A stretch of 64,000 nt of DNA from a candidate division KSB3 bacterium. GTDB taxonomy: Bacteria; Moduliflexota; Moduliflexia; Moduliflexales; Moduliflexaceae. The number at the start of each line of letters is the position of its first letter. Positions within the stretch are counted from its first letter, which is position 1. A program made the position numbers and the translations under genes. The stretch is taken from NCBI GenBank assembly GCA_002748425.1, contig PDSJ01000014.1, positions 192,021 through 256,020 on the forward strand, in the 5' to 3' direction. The notes beneath the pieces are model-generated. The model was not told where the DNA came from. It made no database searches and was given only the letters and a program-made list of their open reading frames with translations. Positions 1 to 9,717 of the stretch are shown piece after piece.

Positions 1-37
1 CGGAGAAGTTTTTCAGGAGTCATTCAGCCCTCTGAAC

Positions 38-1195
38 TCAGGTCCTTAACAGTTCGGGCGCTAATCCCAGGATCTGTAACATGTCGTTCCGTTCTTTTTC
101 CCAGCAAAAAAGCTCGCCAGCTCTTTGTCGTCCGGCCTGTCCCATTTTTTGGCGTAGATCGGGATTATGGACGAGCTCATGTAAACGATCCGCCATACCT
201 TGTACATCACCTTCTTCCACCAAATATCCACAGACTCCATCGATAACCGCTTCAGGAATTCCGGCATGACGGGTCGAAATGACCGGGACACCATAGGCCA
301 TAGCTTCCAGGATCGCGACAGGTAGTCCTTCTTGAGCCCCAGTCTCGAGGTCTGTGAGACTGTGCTGCAAAAAAATATCAGCTTGCTGAAGATATTGGAG
401 AACGGTTTCATGGGCCTGACCACCGTGCAGCCAGACCTCGTCGTAAAGCTCGAAGCGTTGCACAAAGTGCTGGGCAGCGCCAAAAAGCTCTCCTGCTCCG
501 ATCATATCCAGGCGTACATGCTTTCCGTTCAGCATCCGACGAAATGCATCCAGAGTGATGAGAGGGGCCTTCATCGCAGCCATTCGTCCCACAGCAAGAC
601 ATCTGACCGTGTCATCTGATACGCGAGAAGATCGCTGAGGAGGAATTTTGATGCCATAAGGCACAACATGCACTTTTGACGTTTCCAGACCGAGTTCCAG
701 TAAACGTTTTCGGCTAAATTGACTCATGGTGATCACACCGTCACTTTCGTTGTAGCGGCGATACGCTTCACGCCACGCAGGAGACGCTAATCGTTCCGAT
801 ACATCATATCCGTGAGCGTGAGCAAAAAAACGGATCCCTGATTCTTGCACCGCTTCGAGATAAGGAAGAGCGAGATCAAGGTATTCTCCCATGAACAGAT
901 CTACATGATGTTGTTTCAGAAAACGGCTAACTGCTGCAAGATCGAGTTTTCTTTCGTCAGGGCCGTTGAACTCTCGCCGGATTGCCCGACAGGCTCGTTG
1001 AAAAAATCCTGGTCGAGGCTGGTCTAAGACGAGCATCGGACAGTCAAGCGTCCAGTGTCCGCCGTGCGGTTTGTCGCTCGTCCCCGTGATCACCACGGTT
1101 CTGCCTGGCCACAAATCCTGAATATGCTGTCGAATGAATGTTTCCGAAAGCGACCCTATTTGTGGAGTGAAGATCGCAAGAGTGCTCGTTCTCAT
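38..1195 (-). CDS. Glycosyltransferase family 4 (GT-B fold)
   Basis: This 385-residue protein probably transfers a sugar from a nucleotide-sugar donor to a growing surface glycan in the cytoplasm. The C-terminal half carries the GT4 signature: GRMAAMK at residues 203-209 and EGLPVAILE, the E-x7-E motif, with E289 and E297, followed by GVPVISTRHAGIPE. The N-terminal acceptor domain includes the HAHGYDV segment. Its ATG overlaps the stop codon of the upstream glycosyltransferase by 4 bases (ATGA), indicating translational coupling. It is the last gene of the minus-strand glycan cluster within the window. Donor and acceptor cannot be read from the sequence; the GT4 assignment is firm. Confidence 0.9.
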   Translation of the reverse strand: MRTSTLAIFTPQIGSLSETFIRQHIQDLWPGRTVVITGTSDKPHGGHWTLDCPMLVLDQPRPGFFQRACRAIRREFNGPDERKLDLAAVSRFLKQHHVDLFMGEYLDLALPYLEAVQESGIRFFAHAHGYDVSERLASPAWREAYRRYNESDGVITMSQFSRKRLLELGLETSKVHVVPYGIKIPPQRSSRVSDDTVRCLAVGRMAAMKAPLITLDAFRRMLNGKHVRLDMIGAGELFGAAQHFVQRFELYDEVWLHGGQAHETVLQYLQQADIFLQHSLTDLETGAQEGLPVAILEAMAYGVPVISTRHAGIPEAVIDGVCGYLVEEGDVQGMADRLHELVHNPDLRQKMGQAGRQRAGELFCWEKERNDMLQILGLAPELLRT

Positions 1196-2181
1196 GGCTT
1201 CTCCCTGCGCAGATCGTTCCAGAGACGCTTTAATTTTCGTTTGCTACCTGCTCTTACAAACCTCAGCACTGTCTTGAGGATCCCGGGATCGTACTGTCCA
1301 AGCTCTTGAACAATACGACAGAGCTGCTGCAGGGTGTGTCGGTGAGACAGAGAGGACATCTTCGGACGCCTGGCCATACATCGTAAAAATAATTCTTCAA
1401 AGGCCTGCGACATGGTGTCGGCAGACGGCGTAAAATGTTGTGCGATATAGTGGAGCACTTGATAGTATTCCACGATATCGGAGAAATCCTGACTGACTTG
1501 TTCCCTTGCGCTCTGGGCATGCGTTCGAAAAAAATTGAGCGGAAGAGCTGTATAGCCGATATCTGCATGCTCCAGAATTTTGACCCATTGCAGCCAGTCG
1601 CCGGCCAGCCGCATGTTTTCATCGGCCTGACCGGCTTGATCCCAGCTTGTGCGTCTGATTAATACGGCGCTGGCATTATGAATGACATTACGAGAGATCA
1701 AATACTGTAAACAGAACTGCGCTCCATGCATGGTGAAATTCTGCCGCCATAATTGCTGATCCAGATCATCCGTTAAAGAAATCGTTTCACCTGTAATGCG
1801 ATTCTGTGCGTCGACGATCCTGGATGAACAGTAGACAAGTCCCAGGCCAGGATGTGCCTGCATGATCTGCACTGTCTCCGCTAAAAATCGTGGGTCCGCC
1901 CAGTCATCGGCTTCAGCAAGCCACAAATAGTCTCCGCGTGCCTGTTGAACGCCTTTATTCCATGATCTAAACGGTGATCCGCTGTTGCGCTCATTGACTA
2001 TGAATGTTGACGAGCGTTCCGGGAGGTAGTGTCTTGCAATCTCGACACTATTGTCCTCAGACGCATCGTCAACGTAGATCACTTCAAAATCCTGAAACGT
2101 TTGCTGTACAATGCTGTCCAGACGTTTCGGCAAATAGGCCGCATAATTATAGTTTGTAAGAATAACGCTCACTTTCGGCAT
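1192..2181 (-). CDS. Glycosyltransferase family 2 (GT-A fold)
   Basis: A 329-residue family 2 glycosyltransferase. The N-terminus has the typical VSVILTNYNYAAYL strand, DDAS at 38-41 for nucleotide binding, and the metal-binding EADDW at 90-94. There are no transmembrane segments, so it is a soluble cytosolic enzyme acting on lipid- or membrane-linked glycan intermediates. The stop overlaps the start of the next glycosyltransferase by 4 bases, and the gene upstream ends only 8 bases away, so it sits inside one operon. Substrate unknown. Confidence 0.9.
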   Translation of the reverse strand: MPKVSVILTNYNYAAYLPKRLDSIVQQTFQDFEVIYVDDASEDNSVEIARHYLPERSSTFIVNERNSGSPFRSWNKGVQQARGDYLWLAEADDWADPRFLAETVQIMQAHPGLGLVYCSSRIVDAQNRITGETISLTDDLDQQLWRQNFTMHGAQFCLQYLISRNVIHNASAVLIRRTSWDQAGQADENMRLAGDWLQWVKILEHADIGYTALPLNFFRTHAQSAREQVSQDFSDIVEYYQVLHYIAQHFTPSADTMSQAFEELFLRCMARRPKMSSLSHRHTLQQLCRIVQELGQYDPGILKTVLRFVRAGSKRKLKRLWNDLRREKP

Positions 2182-2189
2182 AGAATATT

Positions 2190-3140
2190 TTATGCTGCTG
2201 TCACGCTCAGACGATGCTTGTAAATTTTAGCGACTGTCGTGAGGAGCATAAAACAAGAGGCGGGAGAAGCCGGCCAATTCTCCCTCAGAAGCCTGCGGCT
2301 GTGCTGTTCTGCCTGATCGAAGCGCCGTTCATGTATCAGTAATTCTATGCGTTCGCGTTCCCAGTTCCAGATTGAAGGATACATGATCGGCCTGTATCGG
2401 GAGTGAAAATGTCGGTCGATCGTTCTTGCGGTACAGATTAAAGGGGATAAGGTGTCCAGCCGGCTTTGACGCGACCATAACCCTCCGTCATGGGTCCTGT
2501 AGGCAGCCATCACCTCATGAAGATAGCCTATCTTTCCATACTGAGCATGAAGGACATGCAGAGGCCAGTCTCCGGGCAGTACTGAGAAATACCATGCCGG
2601 GAAGCGGTCAAGGAGTTTATTTCTGAACGTACAGGAGGCGGTATAAATAAAATTCCCTTTTAAAATATCTTCAAATGTCGATACCGGCTTTGGAGACGCT
2701 GTAACGACATGTCCCTGCTGGGTCTCGCACACATGCTCGATATCATGAAAACAGATCGCAAAATCAGAATGGCGTTCCAGAAAATTGACTTGTTTCTGCA
2801 GTTTGCCTGGATCGGTCCAATAGTCATCCCCTTCGCAAAGCGCAATGTATTTTCCCTGCGCAGCCTTGAGGTTCTCAGTGAAGTTAAATCTTCCGGTCTT
2901 GTGCCCGTGGATATAAATTTTGTCTTGCTCTGAGCGCAAAAACAGCCGTATCGTCTCCGGATATCTTTCGGCATAAGCCCTGCAAATTTCTCTGGTCCCG
3001 TCTGTCGACTCATCTTCCCCCAGGATAATCTCAACAGGGAAATCAGTTTTTTGCATGAGTACGCTCTCCAGGCAGTGTTCGATATACCGAACATGCTGGT
3101 AGGTTTGGATGCACACAGACACGCATGGGGAAGCCATCAT
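2190..3140 (-). CDS. Glycosyltransferase family 2 (GT-A fold)
   Basis: A second family 2 glycosyltransferase of 316 residues. Visible motifs are VSVCIQTYQH near the N-terminus, GEDESTDGT at 41-49 and EGDDYW at 103-108 for donor and metal binding. Two ATG codons in tandem (at 3140 and 3137) overlap the TGA of the upstream methyltransferase, again indicating coupled translation. The C-terminal part, ending in basic residues, has no recognised extra domain. It probably adds one sugar of the repeat unit; specificity is not visible. Confidence 0.9.
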   Translation of the reverse strand: MMASPCVSVCIQTYQHVRYIEHCLESVLMQKTDFPVEIILGEDESTDGTREICRAYAERYPETIRLFLRSEQDKIYIHGHKTGRFNFTENLKAAQGKYIALCEGDDYWTDPGKLQKQVNFLERHSDFAICFHDIEHVCETQQGHVVTASPKPVSTFEDILKGNFIYTASCTFRNKLLDRFPAWYFSVLPGDWPLHVLHAQYGKIGYLHEVMAAYRTHDGGLWSRQSRLDTLSPLICTARTIDRHFHSRYRPIMYPSIWNWERERIELLIHERRFDQAEQHSRRLLRENWPASPASCFMLLTTVAKIYKHRLSVTAA

Positions 3141-4111
3141 TGGCTGGTCCTGCTGTTAGCTTGCCCCTTCCCCAGATACATAAGGTAGGCGTTCGGGGAC
3201 TCATGTGAGTTCAGAATGTGCGTGTATCTTGTATTGAAAAATGCGTTTATGGCCTGCAGTTCCTTCAGTTGTCCTGCTTTTTCTGCAAAGTAGCTCATAA
3301 AAACGTATGCGGCTGAAGTCGATGACGTTCCGTTCGGTTTTATAGAGAGTTCCAGTGATCTTTTAGCGGCATAGTCCTGTATTTCTCTGATCTCCGGGAG
3401 GGGATTGTCCAGATGTTCTTCTGCCCATTTCGCGCCTGTAATCTCAAGAAATAGTCTTATCCGTTCATCAGGACATGTTTTTTCAATGAAGAATGGATTA
3501 AGGAGTATGACGCCTTTTTGGGATTTTGCGAGCAGCTGGTCCAGAAAACGTTCCCGACTCTTGACTGGAATATGCTCGAGCACGTGGCATGACACGCTGT
3601 AGTCAAATGCGTTATCGGGAAAAGGCAGGGCTGTTCCCGAAATACCATTTATTGCAGGCTCTGCCAGGCAATAGGAGTATTCAGGGATAAAAGCGGCAAG
3701 TTCACCCTGACCGCCACCAACGTCCAAGACCGATGAGCTTCTATTCTTTGACTGATGCATAATCTCTGCTGACAGGGAAAATAAGCGGAAGTATTGATTA
3801 TGATCCAGCGTTATCGTGTCAGGGAGCGCCTCACGATATGTTTGTACACGGGCGTCAGCATTTTTCGCTTCCGTCGCGAGAGATACTGCTGTTTTGGCTT
3901 CGGCATATGCCAGATACAATCGCTTCTTTTTAAAAAGCTCTTCTGCGTAAAGAAGATGAAAATCCGGATTAAGAGGATCTTTGAGAATCTTGCGTAAAAA
4001 CCTGGAGCTTGGTGCCGGTTCTGGGGCAGAAGCTTTGCACCTGTGCTTTGGTATCTTCGTGATCGTATACCCGCTTTTAGACAGTACATATCTTACAAAG
4101 GGTGTGAGCAT
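3137..4111 (-). CDS. Class I SAM-dependent methyltransferase
   Basis: This 324-residue protein has an N-terminal helical region of about 110 residues followed by a Methyltransf_11-type Rossmann domain. The SAM-binding loop VLDVGGGQGEL is at 128-138, and the later HVLEHIP at 176-182 is the usual landmark of this subfamily. Within a polysaccharide cluster it would most simply methylate a sugar or cap a glycan chain to stop elongation; that role is inference. The chosen ATG lies 19 bases inside the end of the upstream aminotransferase gene, with an AGGA motif upstream. The overlap supports co-transcription. Confidence 0.85.
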   Translation of the reverse strand: MLTPFVRYVLSKSGYTITKIPKHRCKASAPEPAPSSRFLRKILKDPLNPDFHLLYAEELFKKKRLYLAYAEAKTAVSLATEAKNADARVQTYREALPDTITLDHNQYFRLFSLSAEIMHQSKNRSSSVLDVGGGQGELAAFIPEYSYCLAEPAINGISGTALPFPDNAFDYSVSCHVLEHIPVKSRERFLDQLLAKSQKGVILLNPFFIEKTCPDERIRLFLEITGAKWAEEHLDNPLPEIREIQDYAAKRSLELSIKPNGTSSTSAAYVFMSYFAEKAGQLKELQAINAFFNTRYTHILNSHESPNAYLMYLGKGQANSRTSQ

Positions 4112-5364
4112 ACCGAAAATTCCTGTTGTATGGAGAAATCTTTTCTCTTTTCGTTCAGGGTATCTTGATACTCAAGCTTTCGACTGATTTCAGCGCCATA
4201 GGTTATGATGAATCTGAGAAGGTCACAAATCCGGCGGATATCCTCTTCCTCAACAGCGATTCCGGTTGGCAGACAAAGCAAACGCTCTGTTAAGCGTTCT
4301 GTCTCAGGAAGCAGCAGTCCGGCATGAGGGAAATAGGACCGATACGGTTCCATGCGGTGACAGCCTGGATAAAAATAGCGTCTGGCCCGAATCCGTTCCT
4401 TCCAGAGGATTTGTTGGATACAGTCCCGGTGTATATGACATTGTTGTGTCTCGATGTCAAGGAGAATATACTGATAATTGCGGCGTTCCGTATCACTATA
4501 CTCAATGAGGCGTACGCCCGGAATGCCGGCGAGTTCTTGTTGATAGAGCTGATACCGATGCCTGTTCAGGGCAATCAGCGTATCAATGTTCTCTAATTGT
4601 GTGACGCCCATTGCGGCGGATATTTCACTCATTTTGCCATTCATGCCGATATAGGTGACAGTATCCTGCCCGGCAAAGCCAAAATTTTTCATCAGGCGAA
4701 TTTTTGAGGCAAGGTCATCGTTGTTTGTGGTGACAGCTCCGCCTTCAAAAGTATTGAAGAATTTCGTGGCATGAAAGCTGAAAACTTCCGCATCGCCGAA
4801 ATTTCCGATCGCACGTCCGTTGTATGAGCAGCCGAATGCATGAGCTGCATCGTAAAGCAGTCTGAGCTTGCGCTGCTGGGCGATCTGTGCCAGCGACTCG
4901 ATATCACAGGCTCTGCCCCAGACATGCACACCGATGATGCCCGTTGTTCTGGGAGTGATGACACGTTCAATCTGTGCAGGATCGAGTGTATGCGTTTGCG
5001 GGTCGATATCACAGAAAACCGGAGTAATCTCTTGCCATTGTAAGGCATGTGCTGTTGCGATAAAGGTGAAGGAGGGAACGATGACTTCTCCGCATAATCC
5101 CAGGGCCCGAATGGCGATTTCAAGTCCGACTGTCGCGTTGCACATCACGATGCAATGCTTCACCCCGAGGTATTCTGCCGTCCTCTGCTCGAGTTCCTGC
5201 ACGTAGCGGCCGTTGTTGGTCAGCCAGGCCCGTTCCAGGATGTCAGCCACTCGCTCTAAAAACCGCTCTCGTTCGAGAATATTCGGACGACCGATGTGGA
5301 GCATCTGCTCGAAAAGCGGCTTTCCTCCGAAGATTGCCAAATCGTCAATGCTGCCTTTAGTCAT
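4093..5364 (-). CDS. DegT/DnrJ/EryC1/StrS PLP-dependent sugar aminotransferase
   Basis: A 423-residue aspartate-aminotransferase-fold enzyme of the sugar aminotransferase family. It would convert a keto-sugar nucleotide into an amino sugar, making a donor for the neighbouring glycosyltransferases. Hallmarks include FGGKPL at the N-terminus, the PLP-contacting DAAHAFG at 172-178, and the Schiff-base lysine K201 in FSFHATKFFN. About 35 extra residues after the usual C-terminus look poorly conserved and overlap the methyltransferase start. The exact sugar cannot be predicted. Confidence 0.92.
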   Translation of the reverse strand: MTKGSIDDLAIFGGKPLFEQMLHIGRPNILERERFLERVADILERAWLTNNGRYVQELEQRTAEYLGVKHCIVMCNATVGLEIAIRALGLCGEVIVPSFTFIATAHALQWQEITPVFCDIDPQTHTLDPAQIERVITPRTTGIIGVHVWGRACDIESLAQIAQQRKLRLLYDAAHAFGCSYNGRAIGNFGDAEVFSFHATKFFNTFEGGAVTTNNDDLASKIRLMKNFGFAGQDTVTYIGMNGKMSEISAAMGVTQLENIDTLIALNRHRYQLYQQELAGIPGVRLIEYSDTERRNYQYILLDIETQQCHIHRDCIQQILWKERIRARRYFYPGCHRMEPYRSYFPHAGLLLPETERLTERLLCLPTGIAVEEEDIRRICDLLRFIITYGAEISRKLEYQDTLNEKRKDFSIQQEFSVCSHPL

Positions 5365-5398
5365 GAATCGTGCCTGCTTGTGATGATGGATTTCTTAT

Positions 5399-6661
5399 TT
5401 ACCTTATTATATCCTGACTTAATAAGCGGTACTCATTCTGGATAAAAGTCGGGCGTACTGCGCCGACCCATTTTCCGTGCCATGCCCCGTTTCGATCTTC
5501 TAATATTTCAAATGAGAGCGCATGTTCGTGGAGAAAATGCGCTCTGGCATTATTGACAAACATATTATACACTGTATAATAGCCGTCATTCATAAAATGA
5601 GCCGGTATGTGGAATACGGCTTGATGGAGTCCTTTGGCTAACGGCACGTTTTTCGTGGAAATATTGAAAATAACATTTCCTGGCATATCATAGAGAATCA
5701 TGCTTACATTAACAGAAAAGCCTTCTTCCAGGTTCCAAAATTCCGTGATGATATCGAAAGGCGTATTGACTGTTATCCTGTCTCCCTGGTATTTGACATA
5801 TGCGCTTTTGATCTTAATTTTATGTGTCCCGGGTGCCTGATCGAACTCCCAGAAATTATTGAGAGTCCCACGTGCGCTCATATCAGTAACGTAGGTATTG
5901 ACACAATCATGAATCTCTCCATGAAATTTTACGCAGCCGTTTTCAAGAATGATACCCTGTGTACATAAACTTTTTACAGCTTGCATATTATGACTGATAA
6001 ATAAGACTGTCCTTCCTTCTTGTGCGACATTCCCTATCTTTCCCAAACATTTTTTTTGAAATGCTGCATCACCAACTGCCAGGACCTCATCCACCAGGAG
6101 AATTTCGGGTTCTAAGTGTGCGGCAACTGCAAACGCGAGGCGCACGTACATCCCACTGGAGTAACGTTTGACGGGAGTATTGATAAATGCCTCAATCTCG
6201 GCAAAGGTGATAATTTCATCAAGTTTTTTACGGATCTCTGCTTTGGTCATTCCGAGAATGGCACCATTTAAGAAAATATTTTCCTTGCCTGTCAATTCAG
6301 GGTGAAAGCCGGTCCCGACTTCCAGTAAGCTACCCACCCGACCTCTGAGTTTTACGCGCCCTTTGCTCGGCGTCGTGATTTCCGATAAAATTTTCAGTAG
6401 TGTTGATTTTCCAGCGCCGTTACGGCCGATGATGCCGACGACTTCTCCTTGTTCGACATCGAATGTTACGTCTTGCAGGGCCCAGAAGCGCTGTCCGGAT
6501 CTCCCTGAACATTGCGACTGAGACAGGACAGCATTCGGATCTTCTTTTCCACGTATATGAGCCCACCAGCTTTGTAAGTCTTTGGAGAATGTTCCGTGGT
6601 TGATAACCCCATATTGATAACTTTTTGACAGATGTTCTACTCGAATGACAACATCGCTCAT
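5399..6661 (-). CDS. Polysaccharide ABC exporter ATPase (Wzt-like) with C-terminal carbohydrate-binding-like domain
   Basis: A 420-residue ABC ATPase that pairs with the downstream ABC-2 permease to flip or export a lipid-linked glycan. Walker A GRNGAGKST is at 79-87, the signature is YSSGM at 167-171 (the form typical of O-antigen and teichoic-acid exporters), and Walker B LLVDE is at 188-192. Residues from about 270 onward form a Wzt_C-like beta-rich domain, which in known Wzt proteins recognises the finished glycan end. That supports an ABC-dependent rather than Wzy-dependent pathway. No clear Shine-Dalgarno is seen before the ATG; the permease gene lies 35 bases upstream. Confidence 0.92.
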   Translation of the reverse strand: MSDVVIRVEHLSKSYQYGVINHGTFSKDLQSWWAHIRGKEDPNAVLSQSQCSGRSGQRFWALQDVTFDVEQGEVVGIIGRNGAGKSTLLKILSEITTPSKGRVKLRGRVGSLLEVGTGFHPELTGKENIFLNGAILGMTKAEIRKKLDEIITFAEIEAFINTPVKRYSSGMYVRLAFAVAAHLEPEILLVDEVLAVGDAAFQKKCLGKIGNVAQEGRTVLFISHNMQAVKSLCTQGIILENGCVKFHGEIHDCVNTYVTDMSARGTLNNFWEFDQAPGTHKIKIKSAYVKYQGDRITVNTPFDIITEFWNLEEGFSVNVSMILYDMPGNVIFNISTKNVPLAKGLHQAVFHIPAHFMNDGYYTVYNMFVNNARAHFLHEHALSFEILEDRNGAWHGKWVGAVRPTFIQNEYRLLSQDIIR

Positions 6662-6696
6662 TGTAAGAAAATGTGTAATTGTTACAGTATATCCTG

Positions 6697-7560
6697 CTAT
6701 ACGGTATCTATAAAATTTTTTTCAATTCGACTAAATAAGATCAACCCTGTAAAGAGAATCGCGATGGTAAGGAGGACGCTTATGACAAGGTATTGAACGT
6801 TCATGCTTCCAGAACCAAGAAATGCATAGCGAAATGTCTCTACAACGGTAGTCATGGGATTCAAGGCCATCAGCCATCTCCAACGTATTGGAACGATAGA
6901 TATAGGATATACAACAGGAGTTGCATACATCCAGAGCTGAATTCCAAAATTGGCCAAAAGTTTTAGATCTCTATATTTCGTGGTCATTGAGGAAATAATA
7001 ATGCCTGCCCCCAAGCTCAGAGCTGCCATGTGGATGATTAAAAACGGAGTGTAAAGCAGCCAGCCCGTTGGTTTGACCGTTGCTTTTGAAAGAGCATAGA
7101 ACAGGACGAGTAAAATAAAGAACAGGAACTGGAGAGAAAAAGCAATCAAACTGCTGATTGCGATTGAGGCTGGTACTGTCAGCCTGGGAAAATACACTTT
7201 TCCAAAGATCGCGGAATTGGCGATAAATGTCTCTGAGGTTTTGGTCAGACAGCTTGCAAAGTACGTCCAGAGGATTGTGCCCGCCATATAAAAGAGAATA
7301 TGAGGAACCCCATCGGTCGAAATTTTAGCGATTCGTCCGAAAATCACTGTAAAAACGATCGTTGTGAATAAAGGTTGTAGAAAAAACCACAAGGGGCCCA
7401 AAATTGTCTGTTTATAAATTTTGACAAAATCTCGCCACACAAAAAGCAGGATAAGCTCACGATATTGCCAGAGTTCGTTTAAGCGAACATCAAAGCATTT
7501 TGGGTGTGGCTGAATGATTTTAGTCCAGTGTTGAGATGGTACTTTCAAACTCTCTTCCAT
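6697..7560 (-). CDS. ABC-2 type polysaccharide export permease (Wzm-like)
   Basis: A 287-residue inner-membrane protein of the ABC-2 family. It begins with an amphipathic region containing ELWQYRELILLFVWRDF, the standard opening of Wzm/TagG/KpsM permeases, followed by about six hydrophobic segments. It forms the channel for the adjacent Wzt-like ATPase, exporting the glycan assembled by the cluster. Gene order permease then ATPase, with a 35-base gap, is the usual arrangement. The long C-terminal domain on the partner suggests chain-end recognition. Confidence 0.92.
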   Translation of the reverse strand: MEESLKVPSQHWTKIIQPHPKCFDVRLNELWQYRELILLFVWRDFVKIYKQTILGPLWFFLQPLFTTIVFTVIFGRIAKISTDGVPHILFYMAGTILWTYFASCLTKTSETFIANSAIFGKVYFPRLTVPASIAISSLIAFSLQFLFFILLVLFYALSKATVKPTGWLLYTPFLIIHMAALSLGAGIIISSMTTKYRDLKLLANFGIQLWMYATPVVYPISIVPIRWRWLMALNPMTTVVETFRYAFLGSGSMNVQYLVISVLLTIAILFTGLILFSRIEKNFIDTV

Positions 7561-7655
7561 TCCAGACGGTAGTGTTACGCATTAATTTTTTAGAAAAGAT
7601 CGCCAGATAGATGAGAATCTTTCAAGCTGTTCATAAGCAACGGGGGAACTGTGTG

Positions 7656-8672
7656 TTAGAGATTCTCCGCTAAAGTCTCCGAAAAATTTTTGTATGCATC
7701 ATATATAGCCTGTACTTCGTGGCTCTTCAGGCGCTTTTGATTCGTTGTGTGAAAGTGCGTTGGCCCAGAGTATTCGCTATGAGATAACATATCGGTCTGC
7801 TGGGTCAGTTTCTCTTTGATTTGGAGAAAGATTTTCGACGGTGAGCTGCAAAGCTCCTCGTAACGAATATTCAACCAACGTGACGCTTGTATGCCGGCAA
7901 GCTCTGTTTCGATCGCATGATTGGTAAAATATACTTGTCCGGCAACTTGCTCGACAGGAGGAAGAGACTGTAGTTGTTCATATTCTCTTGGTTTAAAAGA
8001 ATACCAGGCGTTCCGGTCGCCATAAAATTTGACTCGGGCCTCCAGAAGAGACTGCGCATTATATACAGGTTCTCGGGTGATGTAAAGAAACAAGGCTTTC
8101 TTGAACAGTTGAGAAATATAAGAGATGTTCCAGTTAATGATATGTCCTTTTAACACGAAAGGCTTATTAAAAACCTGTTCGAGCGCGGCAAATTCTGCAA
8201 CAAATTTTTTTTGATCTGCTGGACTGAGTCTTAACGGCTTCAAATGCTGCATGTCTCCGTTCCCTAAAAAGCGTCTCCAAAAATACCAGAATTCATTCGG
8301 GGCCAATGCCCCTTTTGTTTTGCCAAGCTTGGACGAAAAATTTATATCACTGCAAAAATCAAGAATTTCATTGTTAAAATTATATGTGGGATCTGTTAAG
8401 AGCTGCTGTATCAATGCTCCAACAAAAGGAGCTCCAAAGAATCTTGAAAGAAGATTGCTCGGGTAAGCAAAGACGCCGCTGTTGGCCAGCCATTGAAGAA
8501 GCAGTGTCGAACCTGCTCTTGCACAGCCAACAATAAAAATGACTGGATAAATGGGATATCCAAAAGGCTCGATCGTCAGTTCTTCCACTGGTGCCAAAAG
8601 TTGGTTGAGCCTTTGTAAAAGGGCCTCAAGCTCTGCATTTCTTTGAAAAGTCTGTTGTCGTTCAAATTTCAT
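7656..8672 (-). CDS. Sulfotransferase family protein (PAPS-dependent)
   Basis: A 338-residue sulfotransferase. The 5'-phosphosulfate loop GCARAGSTLL at 49-58 and the 3'-phosphate-binding ITREP at 198-202 are the two defining PAPS-binding elements. It would transfer sulfate from PAPS to a hydroxyl or amine on the glycan or its lipid carrier in the cytoplasm. Placement between the exporter and an acyltransferase gene suggests the exported polymer carries sulfate. Gaps of 95 bases (to the permease) and 29 bases (to the acyltransferase) fit one operon. No PAPS-synthesis genes are in the window. Confidence 0.82.
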   Translation of the reverse strand: MKFERQQTFQRNAELEALLQRLNQLLAPVEELTIEPFGYPIYPVIFIVGCARAGSTLLLQWLANSGVFAYPSNLLSRFFGAPFVGALIQQLLTDPTYNFNNEILDFCSDINFSSKLGKTKGALAPNEFWYFWRRFLGNGDMQHLKPLRLSPADQKKFVAEFAALEQVFNKPFVLKGHIINWNISYISQLFKKALFLYITREPVYNAQSLLEARVKFYGDRNAWYSFKPREYEQLQSLPPVEQVAGQVYFTNHAIETELAGIQASRWLNIRYEELCSSPSKIFLQIKEKLTQQTDMLSHSEYSGPTHFHTTNQKRLKSHEVQAIYDAYKNFSETLAENL

Positions 8673-8701
8673 GTGATATGAGTCGGATCAAGATGAATCC
8701 T

Positions 8702-9616
8702 TTATACGAATTCGCCGGCACGATAAGCCGGGAAATAGCTTGTCGACCTATTTCCACACGCTTGTACAAGTTCGTAGTACTTTATTGGGTTGAAAATTCT
8801 TCCACAAAAGTAAGCTATACGTGTTTCTGTACTCCAGCCTTGTTTGAAGAAGTTTAATCCATCTGTTGTTGAGGTCTTCCGACAAATCCCGGCTCCTGCT
8901 CCCAAGTCGAGCCAACGAACTTTGTCTGCAAAATAGTCGATGGCCTGCCAGTGCAATGCGTATGATGCCATCATTTCATAACCGAGAGGACTATATGCTG
9001 CCAAATGACTATAAGCCACCTCTTCATGTTGAAACCACAGATGGGCACCGATAAGCTCATCTTGATAACATGCCTGAAACATTATCACCCCTGGGATACT
9101 GAGCTGCTGACTGAATGAATCCTTTGAAAAGGCTTTGATGCCGTGGAGCCTGTGTCTTTTTTTCAACACCGTATAAAGCCTGAGCCATCCATCAAGACTG
9201 CTCTGTATTGGAGATTGGAGGATCGTAATGGTGACGTTCTTGAGTGCTTTTTTGGCATAATATCTGTGATGCTTTGAAACGTGGTGGAACTTGGAAGCGT
9301 TTAACTTGATGATAAAATGAGACTTAAAGGGGAGTATGACATCTTTGAAGCATCGCTGTAAATAGGGCTCATCATATGCGCCAAAAGGATCAGTAACAAG
9401 AGCGAGACTGATCAGATTTGCCTCGATACTGTCTATATCAAGATGAAGTTTTTGCCAGTTATGGCAGAAGAATAAGGGATAGGGTCCCATGAGGTCTGAG
9501 TTTCCAAGCCCTGGAATATGGCGTTTTAAGAGCCATCCTCCAGATAACGGCAATGTATATGGATCTCCAAACTCGGCAAGAGAACTCACATATTCAGGAT
9601 GTAGATAACCTTTCAT
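8702..9616 (-). CDS. GNAT/FemAB-like acyltransferase
   Basis: A 304-residue protein resembling the BioF2-like/FemAB branch of the GNAT superfamily. The central stretch has YYAKKALKNVTI, then GAHLWFQHEEVAYSHLAAYS and a later ASYALHWQAIDYFADK, a pattern typical of acyl- or aminoacyl-transferases found in polysaccharide and exopolysaccharide loci. It probably modifies a sugar amine or lipid intermediate. It is the first gene of the minus-strand glycan operon; about 210 bases upstream is a candidate promoter. The Shine-Dalgarno is weak. Family assignment is moderate and substrate unknown. Confidence 0.65.
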   Translation of the reverse strand: MKGYLHPEYVSSLAEFGDPYTLPLSGGWLLKRHIPGLGNSDLMGPYPLFFCHNWQKLHLDIDSIEANLISLALVTDPFGAYDEPYLQRCFKDVILPFKSHFIIKLNASKFHHVSKHHRYYAKKALKNVTITILQSPIQSSLDGWLRLYTVLKKRHRLHGIKAFSKDSFSQQLSIPGVIMFQACYQDELIGAHLWFQHEEVAYSHLAAYSPLGYEMMASYALHWQAIDYFADKVRWLDLGAGAGICRKTSTTDGLNFFKQGWSTETRIAYFCGRIFNPIKYYELVQACGNRSTSYFPAYRAGEFV

Positions 9617-9717
9617 GAGGAAGTCTTACGACTCAGGATAAAAAAACAGAATTTATCCGTTTTTTACCCCAAACTCTCTGTAAGTACATGCCGACGTTCT
9701 GCCGATCCACTTGGATG

